Of a stretch of DNA of 64,000 nt, positions 48,934 to 60,085 are shown piece by piece. How positions within the stretch are numbered: position 1 is the first letter of the stretch; each line of letters begins with the position of its first letter. The translations under genes were made by a program, and so were the position numbers. Source of the DNA: Blattamonas nauphoetae (taxonomy: Eukaryota; Preaxostyla; Oxymonadida); NCBI GenBank assembly GCA_033064195.1, contig JARBJD010000254.1, forward strand, positions 46,660 to 110,659. Direction: 5' to 3'. The notes under the pieces are model-generated. The model was not told the origin of the DNA, did not search any database, and saw only the letters and a list, made by a program, of their open reading frames with translations.

Positions 48934-49460
48934 TGGTGCCCACATAGACTTGTGAAATGATAAATTACGCATTTGGTTTCTTTCATCAGCCCAAGTCCAA
49001 TTCAACTCGATAGAATTGTGATTTTCTCTCTTTTTCAAACCGTTTCACCACTCTTTTTCAACTATTGTGCCAAAAATTGGTGAAAACTTGCTCGATCTTG
49101 TTGTTCGTGAATATAAAGACTAATTTTGAGAGATAATTCAGATACTGTGAAATAGTACTTGTGTTTTTGCATAAAAATGGTTTTATTATTGGTAAAACGG
49201 GTTTTTAGAGGGTCTATGACATGACGATTTATCCCCACCACGAATTGGTTGGTCATTTTTCGGTGAGAGTCACCAAAAGTCGTCAGATGAAACAGCAACG
49301 GCTGATACCTGTTTCGTCGTCCAACCTTCCGAAAGACAAAGAAACAATTATGGGCATCAGGGCTTTTGGAGAGTAGATCAACTCGATATTGACTTTGTTA
49401 CTGACTCGTTTATTCAAAGATACGAAATTCCCTGAAGGTGTGAAATGTGTTACCTTAAAT
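48934..49460. other. No gene recognised
   Basis: AT-rich spacer between the mariner and the hAT fragment. Confidence 0.45.
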
Positions 49461-49814
49461 TTAAGTTGATTCTAGCAATAGGGATGGAGTTTGAGTTGGG
49501 ACTTCAAGATGGGGAATTTTCATCCAAATATGGAACATATGAGTGAGATCTTCCTCACTTGCAAACTCAGGAGCATTTATAGCAATTCGGAGAAGTATAT
49601 CGAGGTGTTTGTTGGTGATTGATGAACGGGATGGAGTTTTGATGTGTTTCATCGAGCTGAAGGAGCTTTCAACAGGTACTGTCGTTATCGGGAGAATAGA
49701 AAGTATTTTATACATTTTTTGGAGAGTGTTGCATGATTGTAGATCTGGGTGGAGTGAGATAAAGACGGCGATATCGGAAAAACAAGACAGGTCAGAAGTT
49801 CGATTTTGCTGCAA
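49461..49814 (-). pseudogene. hAT transposase C-terminal dimerisation fragment
   Basis: The minus-strand frame contains KMYKILSILPITTVPVESSF, continuing SSMKHIKTPSRSSITNKHLD and LLRIAINAPEF. This is the hAT C-terminal dimerisation signature (L-x-I-P-x-T-s-x-x-x-E-R-x-F-S-x-L-x-x-I-K-x...R-S-x-M...R-L). The usual E-R is E-S here. Only the C-terminus is present. It is on the opposite strand to the hAT relic at 42.4 kb, so it is a separate insertion. Confidence 0.75.
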
Positions 49815-49872
49815 CGCGGTTTGTAATGATTGGATTTCTGTTCGAAGGTTGGAATGCTCATCAGGTAAGTAG

Positions 49873-51256
49873 TATAGTAGACGAATTGGGAACCAGATTG
49901 AAATAGTCGTTGAAATCAGAAACGAAAAGTCAATTCCGATTGACCATTTCTAAATCTTGTATTAAAAGGAATTTGGGACATTTCAATGATGCCAATATTT
50001 GACCTAAATTCCAAAAATATGTCCAATATTTCGACCTCATTTTAAACGTCAATTTTGAAGCAAATTTTTGTCATAATCCAAAAATGTTGTCACTTTTTTC
50101 GACGTTTTGTCACTTTTGAACTCGAACAAAGTGAATCCAACTTGAGAACCACTTCGAAAAAATCGAAAAAAATTCTAAAATGTCGGGGACGATGTGAGTC
50201 ATCGATCAAAACAATCCCGATGAAAATCGGTTGAGAATTCGTGGAGCTACGTACCGAACAGTGGTCGAAAAAGTGACCAAAAAGTCGATTTTCAGAACTT
50301 GCTTAAAACTGCTGCTATATGGCTCAAATACACCTCAAACACCTTCTAAAATTACAAAATCGATTTCAGAAGGTGAAATTCGCGATAAAAAACACTTTTG
50401 GAATTTTTGGTTAGATCAAGGCCGGATCGGGATTTTTCTTGATCAACCCACATTCCATTTTTCGAGTTTCTCCGAATTTTAAAAAAAATGTATGCGCTTT
50501 CAGCACTTCACTTTTTAGGATCACTTTTGCCTCCTATTTGCGTTTTTACACTTCATTTCGCTCGGAGTCGCCTTTTGGTGACACTTTTCAACCTCACTTT
50601 TTCACGTCATCTTTCACCACTTTTTTCGTCAGTTTTCGTTTTTTACGTTAGATTTTTCAAAATCTTCACATTTGCGTCCTTCCGACGCTTTTCCTAGGTT
50701 CCCGATCACCTCACCTTCATAGTCGTCTTTTTTTGAACGCACCTTTTTTGCACCACATTTTCACCAACTTTTCACTCATATCGATTTTTGCCCCGATTTT
50801 CTCACATCACATCTTCTTTCTCACCTTTCGAGGAGGGAGTACTGAATTTTCACGACACTTTTGACGACTAGTTTTTTCATAATGTTGGTTTTATGTGTTT
50901 TTCCATCATACCGTTTGTCTAAGCTTAAACAACTTCAACACCTTTCATCTCTCATTTCACTTTCCACGTTTCACATTTCAGGTATTCAACTCTCCTCTTC
51001 ATTCCCCTCATTTTACAACCCATTTTTCAGTCATTCACACTTCACGAGCACATCACAATACTTCATTTTTCGTCGACTTTTTCTCTTAATTAGACCAAAT
51101 GAAGGTGAATGAAGCTAAAATGAAGTGGGCAAGTATGATAGTGAATGGTGAAATGGAAATAGTGAAAATGGTGGGAAAGTATTGAGTTTGATGAACATCT
51201 TCATCTAAATTTCACAAAACTAGAGTACTAAAATGTAAATGAAGTGAGAATGAAAC
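49873..51256. other. AT-rich, then pyrimidine-rich low-complexity flank of the Polinton
   Basis: From about 50480 to 51070 the plus strand is rich in CACTTT and TTCAC motifs. After about 51090 it switches to GTGAAA and GAAGTG motifs, which continue into the 138-bp repeat array. No gene is supported. The left end of the Polinton is probably in this stretch, but I could not fix it. Confidence 0.5.
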
Positions 51257-52720
51257 GATAAGGTGAAGTGACGTACCAGATCTGCACGATCTTGATCCTT
51301 TGCGTTCCGTTGGTACACCACTTCACCTTATGAACGGGTTCGTCAAAATTTCACAAACAAAGAGAAAAAAAGAGTGAGTGAAGTGAAAAGTAAACGATAA
51401 AACAAAATCTCGTACCAGATCTGAACGATCATTGTTTTCGCATTTCGTTGGTACACCACTTCACTTTATGAACGCGTTCGTCAAAAATGTTTCTAATTAG
51501 AGTAAAAGTGTGAAGTGAAACAATGTTAGCAATGATAAGGTGAAATGACGTACCAGATCTCTCCAGTCATTGTTTTTCTCACTTCGTTGGTACACCACTT
51601 CACCTTATGAACGCGTTCATCAAAATTTCAGAAAACAAGAGGAAAAACAATGATTGAAGTGAAAACTAAACGATAAAACACATTCATGTACCAGATCTCA
51701 CCGATCATTTCAGATTGAATCTCGTTGGTACACCAGTGTGTTTTATGAAAGATTAGAGCAAAATGTCAATAAAGAGATCAAAATTGTGAAGTGAAACAAG
51801 GTTTGAAGTGATAAAACACATTCATGTACCAGATCTTACAGTTCATTTTTATCTTGACGATCAAACATTTTTAGTTCTGTGTTCCACTTTGTTTTGATCA
51901 AAAAAGAGAATTGAAATCAAATAGTTGTGAAATGAAACGATAAGGTGAAGTGGTGTACCTGATCTGGATGATCACTTCAGATCGCGTTTTGTTGGTACAC
52001 CGTTGTGTTTTAGAAAAAATGAAGAGCATAAATCGAAGAGTGGTGAAGTGTAAAAGGTGAAATGAAAGTCAAATCAAAGTAAAACAAAGTGGTGTACCAA
52101 CGCATACAATTTTATCGATGAATCACGAAGTTTCTCGAAGAAAGATGAAGATCAAAATTTTGTTCACGTCATTTTAAATTTTAATTTTTGAAAAAAGTGA
52201 GAGACAATGAAAAAAAACTGACAATGAAGTGAAAATGAGAGGATAAAGTGAAGTGTTGTACCAGAAAAGAGAATGTCAAAAGTGAAGTGAAAATTCTGGT
52301 ACGTCATTGTGTCTTATAAAGAGATAATACAAAAAGAGAGCAAACCTGTTTCAAATATTCAGTGAACAGCACTTTCTGGTCATAAGACGCAATAGTGTAC
52401 CTGAGTTTGATGATCACATAAATCGAGTACGAGAATGTGTTTTATGAAGAGATGAATAAAAAGAATAACATACTTGTGATTTGTCGGTTGTGACACATTC
52501 TTTTAAGCGATAAAACACAACAGTGTACCTGATCTTCAGGTCCACTTTCGGTTCGATCAGCGTTGGTACACAAATGTGTTTTATGAAAAATTAAGAACAA
52601 AAGAGAGCAAACCTTTCATGAAAAAGTCGGAAACGAAATTCCAGAAGATAAAACGAAGTAGTGTACCTGAACGAGAGAGACAGAAAAAAGTGAATGATCA
52701 AAGACAAGAAAGTGATGGCA
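51257..52720 (+). repeat. Array of about eleven 138-bp units, each with an imperfect palindrome
   Basis: Units begin with a GATAA-type left arm at 51257, 51396, 51534, 51672, 51810, 51939, about 52078, 52242, 52381, 52509 and 52647 (spacing mostly 138-139, some 128-129). In the better units the left arm (ATAAGGTGAAGTG...GTACCA) pairs with a right arm (TGGTACACCACTTCACCTT) about 40 bp further on, with AGATCT or TGATCT just inside. In units 4 and 10 both arms change together to an ATAAAACACA...TGTGTTTTAT stem. Spacers are AAAGTG/GAAGTG-rich. The array lies directly upstream of the first Polinton ORF. Confidence 0.88.
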
Positions 52721-52921
52721 AAAAAGAAAAGAGAACAAATGAGAAAGTAGAAAGAGAAACACACCTAAATCAAACAGTAAAGAGCAGCCAGGAACGAGAA
52801 GAAAGGATCATGTCCCATTGAAGGACTTTCTCTGATCAAACATGACTGATCGAACCCATCGATGAGAGGATCGAAGTCTCGGAAGATCACCAACGATAAA
52901 ATCACGAATGAAAATTTATTT

Positions 52922-52947
52922 TTGAATTTTTTAATTTGTATTAAATG
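52922..52947 (+). promoter_or_regulatory. T-rich start box before the 129-aa gene
   Basis: TTTTTTAATTTGTATTAAATG, ATG at 52945. Differs at one position from the box at 53350-53380. Confidence 0.6.
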
Positions 52948-53334
52948 AATCCAACTGAAATGTACAACGAAAGACGTCGAGTATGTTCAGAACAAGCATT
53001 AATTGAATCAATGAAAGAAGAGAACTGTTCGCTAGTCTCTGAGTATGTCAGAAATAATGTGCCGGTGACGTATGTTCATGAGGGAGTTGAATGGAGAATA
53101 AAACCAAAGTTGTGGAATCAAGGAAACCGACCACACATAGCAAAACGTCGGCACTACACTCAATCATTCGTCGAAAATGAACTGAAGAAATATAATTGTG
53201 AGCTCGTCGGTGAGTACACCAAAGTTCTGGTTCCATTCACATATCGAGAGATTGGCGGAAGTGAAGTGTTCAGAATTAGACTTGATTCCTGGCTAAAGGC
53301 AACGATAAAGCCCCATCAGAGAAAACAGAAATAA
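52945..53334 (+). CDS. Small two-repeat Polinton protein, function unknown
   Basis: A 129-aa intact ORF. It contains two related units of about 45 residues. The first (about 27-60) has ENCSLVSEYVRNNVPVTYVH then GVEWRIKPKLW. The second (about 80-120) has YNCELVGEYTKVLVPFTYRE then VFRIRLDSWL. The shared pattern is N-C-x-L-V-x-E-Y...V-P-x-T-Y...R-I...W. The repeat style resembles small DNA-binding or nuclease-associated repeats of large DNA viruses, but no zinc ligands or catalytic residues are evident, so no function is assigned. It is the first gene after the 138-bp array and shares a near-identical start box with PolB, suggesting co-regulation with replication genes. Confidence 0.65.
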   Translation: MNPTEMYNERRRVCSEQALIESMKEENCSLVSEYVRNNVPVTYVHEGVEWRIKPKLWNQGNRPHIAKRRHYTQSFVENELKKYNCELVGEYTKVLVPFTYREIGGSEVFRIRLDSWLKATIKPHQRKQK

Positions 53335-53349
53335 ACGCTCAACTTTTTT

Positions 53350-53380
53350 TATTTTCGGATTTTTTAATTTGTAGTAAATG
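53350..53380 (+). promoter_or_regulatory. T-rich start box before PolB
   Basis: T-run then AATTTGTAGTAAATG, ATG at 53378. Confidence 0.6.
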
Positions 53381-56300
53381 GCGGCGACACTGAAATTTGT
53401 CACAGACAGCATCACGAAAATAAGAGCACTATTTCCAAACACCACCTTTGAATTCAAGGATGAACATGGCTATGATCGAACATATAATCCAAACATTAGA
53501 AACTACCAACATCATCGTGCATATCTCCTGTCAATGCTCAAGAATCCAGATCTCCATTTTGAAGGAGAGATAAGGAATATTACCAACTATCAGATTGATG
53601 ATTTTATTCACAAACTGGAAGAGCACAACAACAATGCAATGATGAATGAAGAAGACAGCAAAGCAAGAATGCAAATCATGAAAGAAAATCCAAGAGTGAA
53701 CAAAGATGAACTGAAAAAGCAAGTGTTCAAAATGACGTGGAAACTGAAATCAATTGAAGAGAAGCTGATGGATCATTGGATGAAGAATCTGTTAATCATT
53801 CAGAAGAAAAATGAACAAATGGAAAAGAGAGAAGTGCAGACATTTGAGGGATTTGAAGAATGCATATTATTAGCTGAACCACGAGACAAAGCAGCATTCA
53901 ATTCTTGTCTCACGGATGCACGAAGGAAGTTCAAAAAGAATGAGGTCGAGAAGGTTGAAGACAATGGAAAACCATATCAGTTGTACTTCCACAATCATCT
54001 GAAGAATGTCGAGGAAATCACAACCTTCACTAAAGCAGTGTTCGACAAAGAGAAAGATCATCCATTCAAGATTAGTATTGACTTTGGAAAGATCATCGAG
54101 AGAAAAGACAAAGATGAGACAACTTACAATGACTTCAGACCAGAATTGGAGAATACATCGAAGAGCTTCCCAACTGTGATCAGAAGTTCAGGCGACATCA
54201 ATGAGTATTCAAAATATGCAATCAATCTAATCAAAGAATCTCAAGAGAGAACACTGATGGATACGAAGACAATGTACATTGCATTCCACTCCATACTGGT
54301 TGCAGTCTATCGATTCCCAGTTGCAGGAAAAGCCAATACAATTCTCACTGAACACATCAAAACGAGGAATGTTCGATACATTGATTCTGAGTACAATATC
54401 TGCTTCTTTCAAGCGCTATCATTCCTCACACTTCCTGAAGTTCAAGGCAAGAAAATATCTATCAATATGAGGAACAGTGAAGCCTACAGATTGTTCGCAC
54501 AATGGATGAATCTCACTCATCTCCAATCTCGACAATTGACCCCACATCTTCAGAATTATCCTGGATTTGATATTGCATGTGACATTGAGAAAGCGATGAT
54601 TCAATTCAACATCACAGTTCACATTTATGAATGCGACGAAGACAAGAAACGATACTTCCTCAGTCAATCGTACATCAACGAGAATGATGATGCACTTGTT
54701 CTTCCAATTCTGATGATTCCACTGACGGCAACTCTCGTCCATGTGATGTTTATTGTTGACCCTGAGAAAATCACTGGATACAAGCTCTGTCCGTATTGTC
54801 AGTCTAGAGGATTCCAAGTGAAGAATAAAAACTACAGCAGAGATTTTGAGAAGCATCTCAGAGAGTGCAAAGAACTTGATGGAAAACATGTGAAGAAGAT
54901 CTCACTTGACAAGACACCAAGACCATACGTTCCACATATTCTCAACAATCGAACATTTGCATTTCTGATGGCACACAAAAGACAAGACGAATTCAAACCA
55001 ACACAATACTACATCACATACGATTTCGAAACCATGGAAGATCTCATTCTTGACAATTTATTCTCTGATGACAACACACAACTGATCTCACACTTGAAGC
55101 CTCTCTCCGTTGCATCTGCAATCAAAACAAAATCAGGTGTGAAGTCAATCTACTTTGATCTTCGAGATGGAAAGGACTTTGTGAAGCAATGGATCAGAGA
55201 ACTCTTCAGATATGCTGAGACAGTACGAGATGACAACTACTACGAAGACCTGGAAATACCCTCACAAAATGAAGTCAGTGTGATTGGATTCAACAGTTCC
55301 AGATTCGACATCAATCTCATCTTTCGTGATCTCGTTGACAAGGATTGGAAAGTGGTGAGTTTCCTTGGATCCACAACGAAGTACAAACAAGTACTGATCC
55401 GACATGAGAAGACACAACAGGTTCTTCGCTTTATTGACATGATGTCGTATACCGGACCAATGACTTTGGATAGTGCAGTCAAAGCTTTCGGAGGTAATAC
55501 GACACTTCAGAAATCATTCTTTGCTTACGAATCATTTGATTCATCAGACTACGATGTAGTGTTGAGCAAACAAGAACCATTCTCCAAATATGAATTCTAT
55601 TCCAGTCTGAACAACAGTGAAATGTCCGACAGTGATTACAAATTGTACCTTGATGATTGGAACAAACAAGGATTCAAGAACCGTTGGGAATATCTGAAAT
55701 TCTACAACATCAGAGATGTCGAATGTATGATTGCACCTCTGGACAATCTGATTGATCTGAACTTCCAATACAAAGTGGATATGTTGCACAATCTCTCATT
55801 GTCAGCCAACGCTTCTGCAATCAAATATGCGTGTGCCTACAAAGACTTTGATATCGACGATGATTTCAATGGAGTGGATCAATCTGGAGAAATAAAAATC
55901 ACCAAGCAATACTGGAAGTACAAAGTTGCATCGTACATCTATCAAGACCAGAAAGCTCATCGCAGTACTGATAAAAATGTCACTGAAGCAGACTATGAGT
56001 GGTTCGTTCAACAGTGCAAGAGAGTGTGCTATATCTGCAAGAGTCACTTCTCACAAGCAGTACGTCCAACACTGGATCGAATCGACAATCTGAAAGGACA
56101 TTCAAAAGAGAACGTTAAGATCTGCTGTGATTACTGCAACACCTACAAGTCAGACCATGATGAACATCTCACAAGATTGAGAATTCAACTGAAGAAGTAC
56201 TGCATCTGGAAATCACTACCAATGACTCTGACACACGAGCAAACATATCACAAACTCAGAGCAGCTGTGACTGGTGGATTATCGAATGTTCAACATCGAC

Positions 56301-57743
56301 AGAACATTAAAGACGTGACACCAATCAATCACTTCACATATGAAGATGGAAAAGTTGTCTCCACTGATACAGAACATAAAATGACTCACGTCTGTGGTGT
56401 TGACTTTAATTCCTCTATCCAAGTGCTTTCTCATCAATCAAGAACAAGAACAATCCATACACGAATCACAGAATGTACATGCCAGGACGATGCTTATTCA
56501 CCGCAACAGGAGATAAAGAATGCCGTAAGATTATCGAAGACAAAAATCAGAAGACATTGTTCGTTGCAGAACTGAAAGGACACATCGACGAGAAGTACAT
56601 AAATGATTTCATTAACTTCCCACCAATCTTCAGAAACATTGTGGTCAATACAACAGAAGAGAACATTGGAGAGAAGACATATTCACTGATGAAGAAGCAT
56701 GGATTGAAGACTGATGACAAACAAAGAAAGCTGACCCAACTCTTGAGCACACACGATCAGTATATGTTCTTTCGACATACTATCTGTGGTTCCTCATCGA
56801 CTATTGCCACTTCATTGTCGACGACATTAAGACTGTAATGGTATTCTCGAGACATGCTGGATTCGAACCATTTGTGACCTCATTCATGAATGATAGAATA
56901 GAAGCAATGAAGGTTGGAAACAAAGGAAAAGAACAATTCTGTAAGACCAACCTGAATGGAAGTTACGGATATGATGGAATGAACACTGAGAAGTACAACT
57001 CAATCACAATCTGCAATGAGAAGAGAACATACTTGGAAGCAAATGATGAAAGGATTTGTAGCAACAAGAGAGATCAATGAGGACAACTACATCGTGATTG
57101 AAGACAGAGAGAAAGCATCGTGTAAAACTTGTCTGCAAGAAGCAGTATTCACACTCGACAATGCCAAGTTCTGGTATCTAAATTTCATCTACAACTTCAT
57201 GTACAAATGTCTAGACATGAACAAGATTCACTTCTGTGAGGGAGACACAGACTCTGCATATTGGGCAATTAGTGGAGATCCGAATGCTGGAATCCATCAA
57301 CAATTTGAACACGTGATTGCTGACAAAGAATTCTATGATGCTCACAAATATGAATGGTTTCCCAATCCTGAAAAAGGAGTTGACGATGAGAAGAAGCTGT
57401 TGGGATTGAAGCAATTGAAGGTGAACAGATGATCTGTCTAGCTCCAAAGTGTTACTCGCTCGATGAGAAATGCAAGATCAAGGGAGTGTCTCTAAAGAAA
57501 ACAAATATCACAAGTGACGATTATATGAAGTGTCTAAATGGAGAGAAAACTGTGACAACCACATTGAACTTCCAGACAAGAAGAATCGTGAGCGAAGAGA
57601 ATACAAATGGATTTGAGATAGCGAAAATACAACAACAGAAACTCAGTCTCAGTGGAATTCATCTGAAGGCAATCGTACTTGAAAATGAATCGTGTCCTCC
57701 ATTCATTCATGGACTGAAAGCAACTGATTATATTATAGAATAA
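53378..57743 (+). pseudogene. Protein-primed DNA polymerase B of the Polinton, frameshifted
   Basis: The first frame (53378-56575) carries the 3'-5' exonuclease motifs ITYDFETMED (Asp about 549), VIGFNSSRFDINLIF and KFYNIRDVECM. An HNH-type zinc insertion follows (CYICK...LDRIDNLKGHSKENV...CCDYCNTYK, about residues 880-925), as in other Polinton polymerases. At palm motif A the frame is lost: D-F-N-S ends one frame and L-Y-P-S continues in another, one base short (about 56410). Further breaks occur near 56780, 57040 and 57430. Motif B (KTNLNGSYGY) and motif C (EGDTDSAYW) survive in separate frames. The region before the exonuclease is long (about 540 residues) and may hold a terminal-protein or other N-terminal domain. 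This copy cannot make an active polymerase without repair. Confidence 0.88.
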
Positions 57744-57748
57744 ACACA

Positions 57749-57769
57749 AACTTTATTTTTGTATAAATG
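57749..57769 (+). promoter_or_regulatory. T-rich start box before integrase
   Basis: CTTTATTTTTGTATAAATG, ATG at 57767; only about 25 bp after the PolB stop. Confidence 0.6.
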
Positions 57770-59690
57770 AACACACGACAGATTAATGCTTTAGTGAATA
57801 GACTTCTTCGGTGCACACAGCATTCCAAAAACGAAATTGTCGAAAAGAAATGGACTTTAACTAACGTTTTACCTGTCTATCATGGCGCTGATTCTAATGG
57901 ACCATTTGATGGAAATGATGAAACATACTTCGAGGATTGGTTCAATGGAGGTTTATCTCCTGAATTATCACTACCTGATGGAAGAAGAGTAGTTCAACAA
58001 TTTGTTAGCAACTTCCTAGGAGTTCGTATTCGGGATAGCACTGCTAAACTTGCATTCGAAGCATATCAATTTTATCATCACGAGGTGACTCAGAGAGTGA
58101 ATTTTTCACCACGGATTCGAAGGCCTGCAGAGGCAAGACCAATACCAATTCCAGTGCAAAGACCAATAGCAATAGAATCACCTGAATCTCCAATCAAAAT
58201 TGGACAGATGAGAAACTTGAAATCAATGGGGTTTGAATATGAATATCCAATGAAGGAGAGGAGATTTGAAGAGGAGGAGGATGATGTCATTATTCCCAAT
58301 CCACCAATGTCAATCAGAACAACTGCGTCCAAACACCCTGTGAGAGAGATCAGACACTACGAACCGACGACACAGCAAGTACTCAATAAGTTGGGACGAA
58401 TGAAAGGATTGTTTGATCATCAACAGAGAAATGACTCAGAAGATGAACAGATCAAAGCTGAGAACTCAATCATGAATAATCAAAAGCAGATGGAACACTT
58501 TATTACCTCACACATTCTTGATGCAAATAAAATGAACAGAGACACTTTTGTTCGAGCCTCAATAAACAGAAAGATTGCGAACGAAGATCTTGACTTCATT
58601 CTGACTCACACAAAACAAATACCATTCGGAGGAAGATCATTTCAGGATTGGTATGAGGAATATGATCATAGATGGAGTGCTGCACATCCGAGGAAAATCC
58701 AGAGAGAAAAAGGAGGTGACAGAATGAGAATTGATCCACCAATGATTCCTAAAACAACAGAGAAAATTGTGTATCCATTTCGATCAAAAATGCAATTCAT
58801 GTCGAAAGCAATTACAGGTGATCCACAGAAGACTTCAGATAGAAAGGTTCCACAGAATTGTGATCGACCATACTTCTCTCCCAAGTTCGGATCATGGGAA
58901 ATTGATCTCGTTTTCATTCAATCACCAACGTCGAAAACAGTGTTGCAGATATACCTCTTCGCAATTAACATCAACACCAAATACCTGGTTGTCATTCCTG
59001 TTCTGGATAAATCATGGAGCAAAGTCAAGACTGCAATCAATGATCTGATTAATCATCGTGGAGTTCATGTCAACAACATTCGTGGTGATGGTGAAGCAGC
59101 ATGGACAAGTGGAGAAGCATCAGAGTTTTTCAAGGATCAGAATGTCAGCACATATTTCACAAGTTCGCCATTCACAAATCACAATAGAATTGTCGATCGA
59201 GTGATCAGAACAATCAGAGATGGATTCCAAGACAATGCAACACAGATGGCCAATCATTCATTGATGAATCAGATGGTTGAATACTACAACATGACTCCGC
59301 ATCGAGCGTACTGGAATAAATTCACTCCACAGCAGGCACAAAACAATAGAGAGATCGAAGCACTGTATATCCCAGTTGTGAAGAACAATTAAAGAACATC
59401 CAAAAGACAACAGACAACACAGATGCTATGGAAGTACAAAGCCAGGAAACATTCTACTAATTCACCTTGATTTAGACAAGACTGTTGCCAAGTTTCAGAA
59501 GAAGCGAAGACAGTTTCAATTCGTGGGGAAATTCATCGAATACAAACACGGTAATGTCGTAGCTACTCTACTGAATGGTCTCACTTGTTCGTCAAAAGTT
59601 GTCTACGTTCCGATCCAACACACGAAGTTTCATGCTGAGTCAATTGACGACTTAACTCCACAATTCATTGCTGAATTTAATTTAATCTAA
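57767..59690 (+). CDS. Retrovirus-type integrase of the Polinton (C-terminal part out of frame)
   Basis: The ORF 57767-59392 (541 aa) has a variable, Pro/Arg/Glu-rich N-terminal half and an rve-type catalytic core from about residue 365. The core shows GSWEIDLVFI (first Asp), NNIRGDGEAAW (second Asp) and NHNRIVDRVIRTIRD. Exactly 35 residues separate the second Asp from an Asp that occupies the usual Glu position. After the core, NMTPHRAYWNKFTPQQA is the usual exit motif. An SH3-like C-terminal domain (GNILLIHLDLDKTVAKFQKK...VVYVPIQHTKFHAESIDDL) follows in another frame to TAA at 59690. There is thus a frame break near 59.4 kb, or two separate ORFs. The enzyme inserts element DNA, with 5-6 bp target duplications in this class. 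Confidence 0.85.
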
Positions 59691-59706
59691 TCTCAAAATG
59701 TTTCAG

Positions 59707-59728
59707 ATATTTTTATTTCATTTAAATG
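59707..59728 (+). promoter_or_regulatory. T-rich start box before the 119-aa gene
   Basis: ATTTTTATTTCATTTAAATG, ATG at 59726. Confidence 0.6.
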
Positions 59729-60085
59729 TCATCACTGAAAATATTAGAACCGTTTGATCCTGAGCAGAAAGAGTTCACAAACATCCACGACTTTCAGAGA
59801 TACTTGGAGAAGAATAGAAAAGAACTGAATGAGTACACAACTCAGAAACTGAATAGGATGATTCAAATCGATGGATACAGAATCACAAAAATAAGAGGTG
59901 AAATTGCACTGAGGAAACGATATGTTGATGCTTCCACTCCTCCTAATTCACTATCGATTGATCAAAGATTATCAGACATTGAAGAATCAATTCGAACACT
60001 GACAGATACTCTCAGCATGAGGCTTCGAAGTCTTGACGAGACCATCAACAACCTTATTCAAGACTTAACGGACAGTCCGGTTTAA
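59726..60085 (+). CDS. Small conserved-looking Polinton protein with C-terminal coiled coil
   Basis: An intact 119-aa ORF with its own start box. The N-terminal half (FTNIHDFQRYLEKNRKELNE then YTTQKLNRMIQIDGYRITK) looks globular, with a pattern reminiscent of a small protein found beside integrase in other protist Polintons (memory, unverified). Residues about 75-115 form a heptad-repeat coiled coil (IDQRLSDIEESIRTLTDTLS), suggesting oligomerisation. Its 3' end overlaps the 3' end of the opposite-strand ATPase by about 20 bp. Function unknown. Confidence 0.65.
   Translation: MSSLKILEPFDPEQKEFTNIHDFQRYLEKNRKELNEYTTQKLNRMIQIDGYRITKIRGEIALRKRYVDASTPPNSLSIDQRLSDIEESIRTLTDTLSMRLRSLDETINNLIQDLTDSPV

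Noticed and set aside
51257..52720. CRISPR array
   Set aside because: Units are 138 bp, palindromic arms are themselves variable, spacers are similar to one another, and the context is a eukaryotic Polinton without cas genes.
51257..52720. Integron-like attC sites (imperfect palindromes in tandem)
   Set aside because: No cassettes with ORFs lie between the palindromes, no integron integrase is present, and the core motifs do not match.
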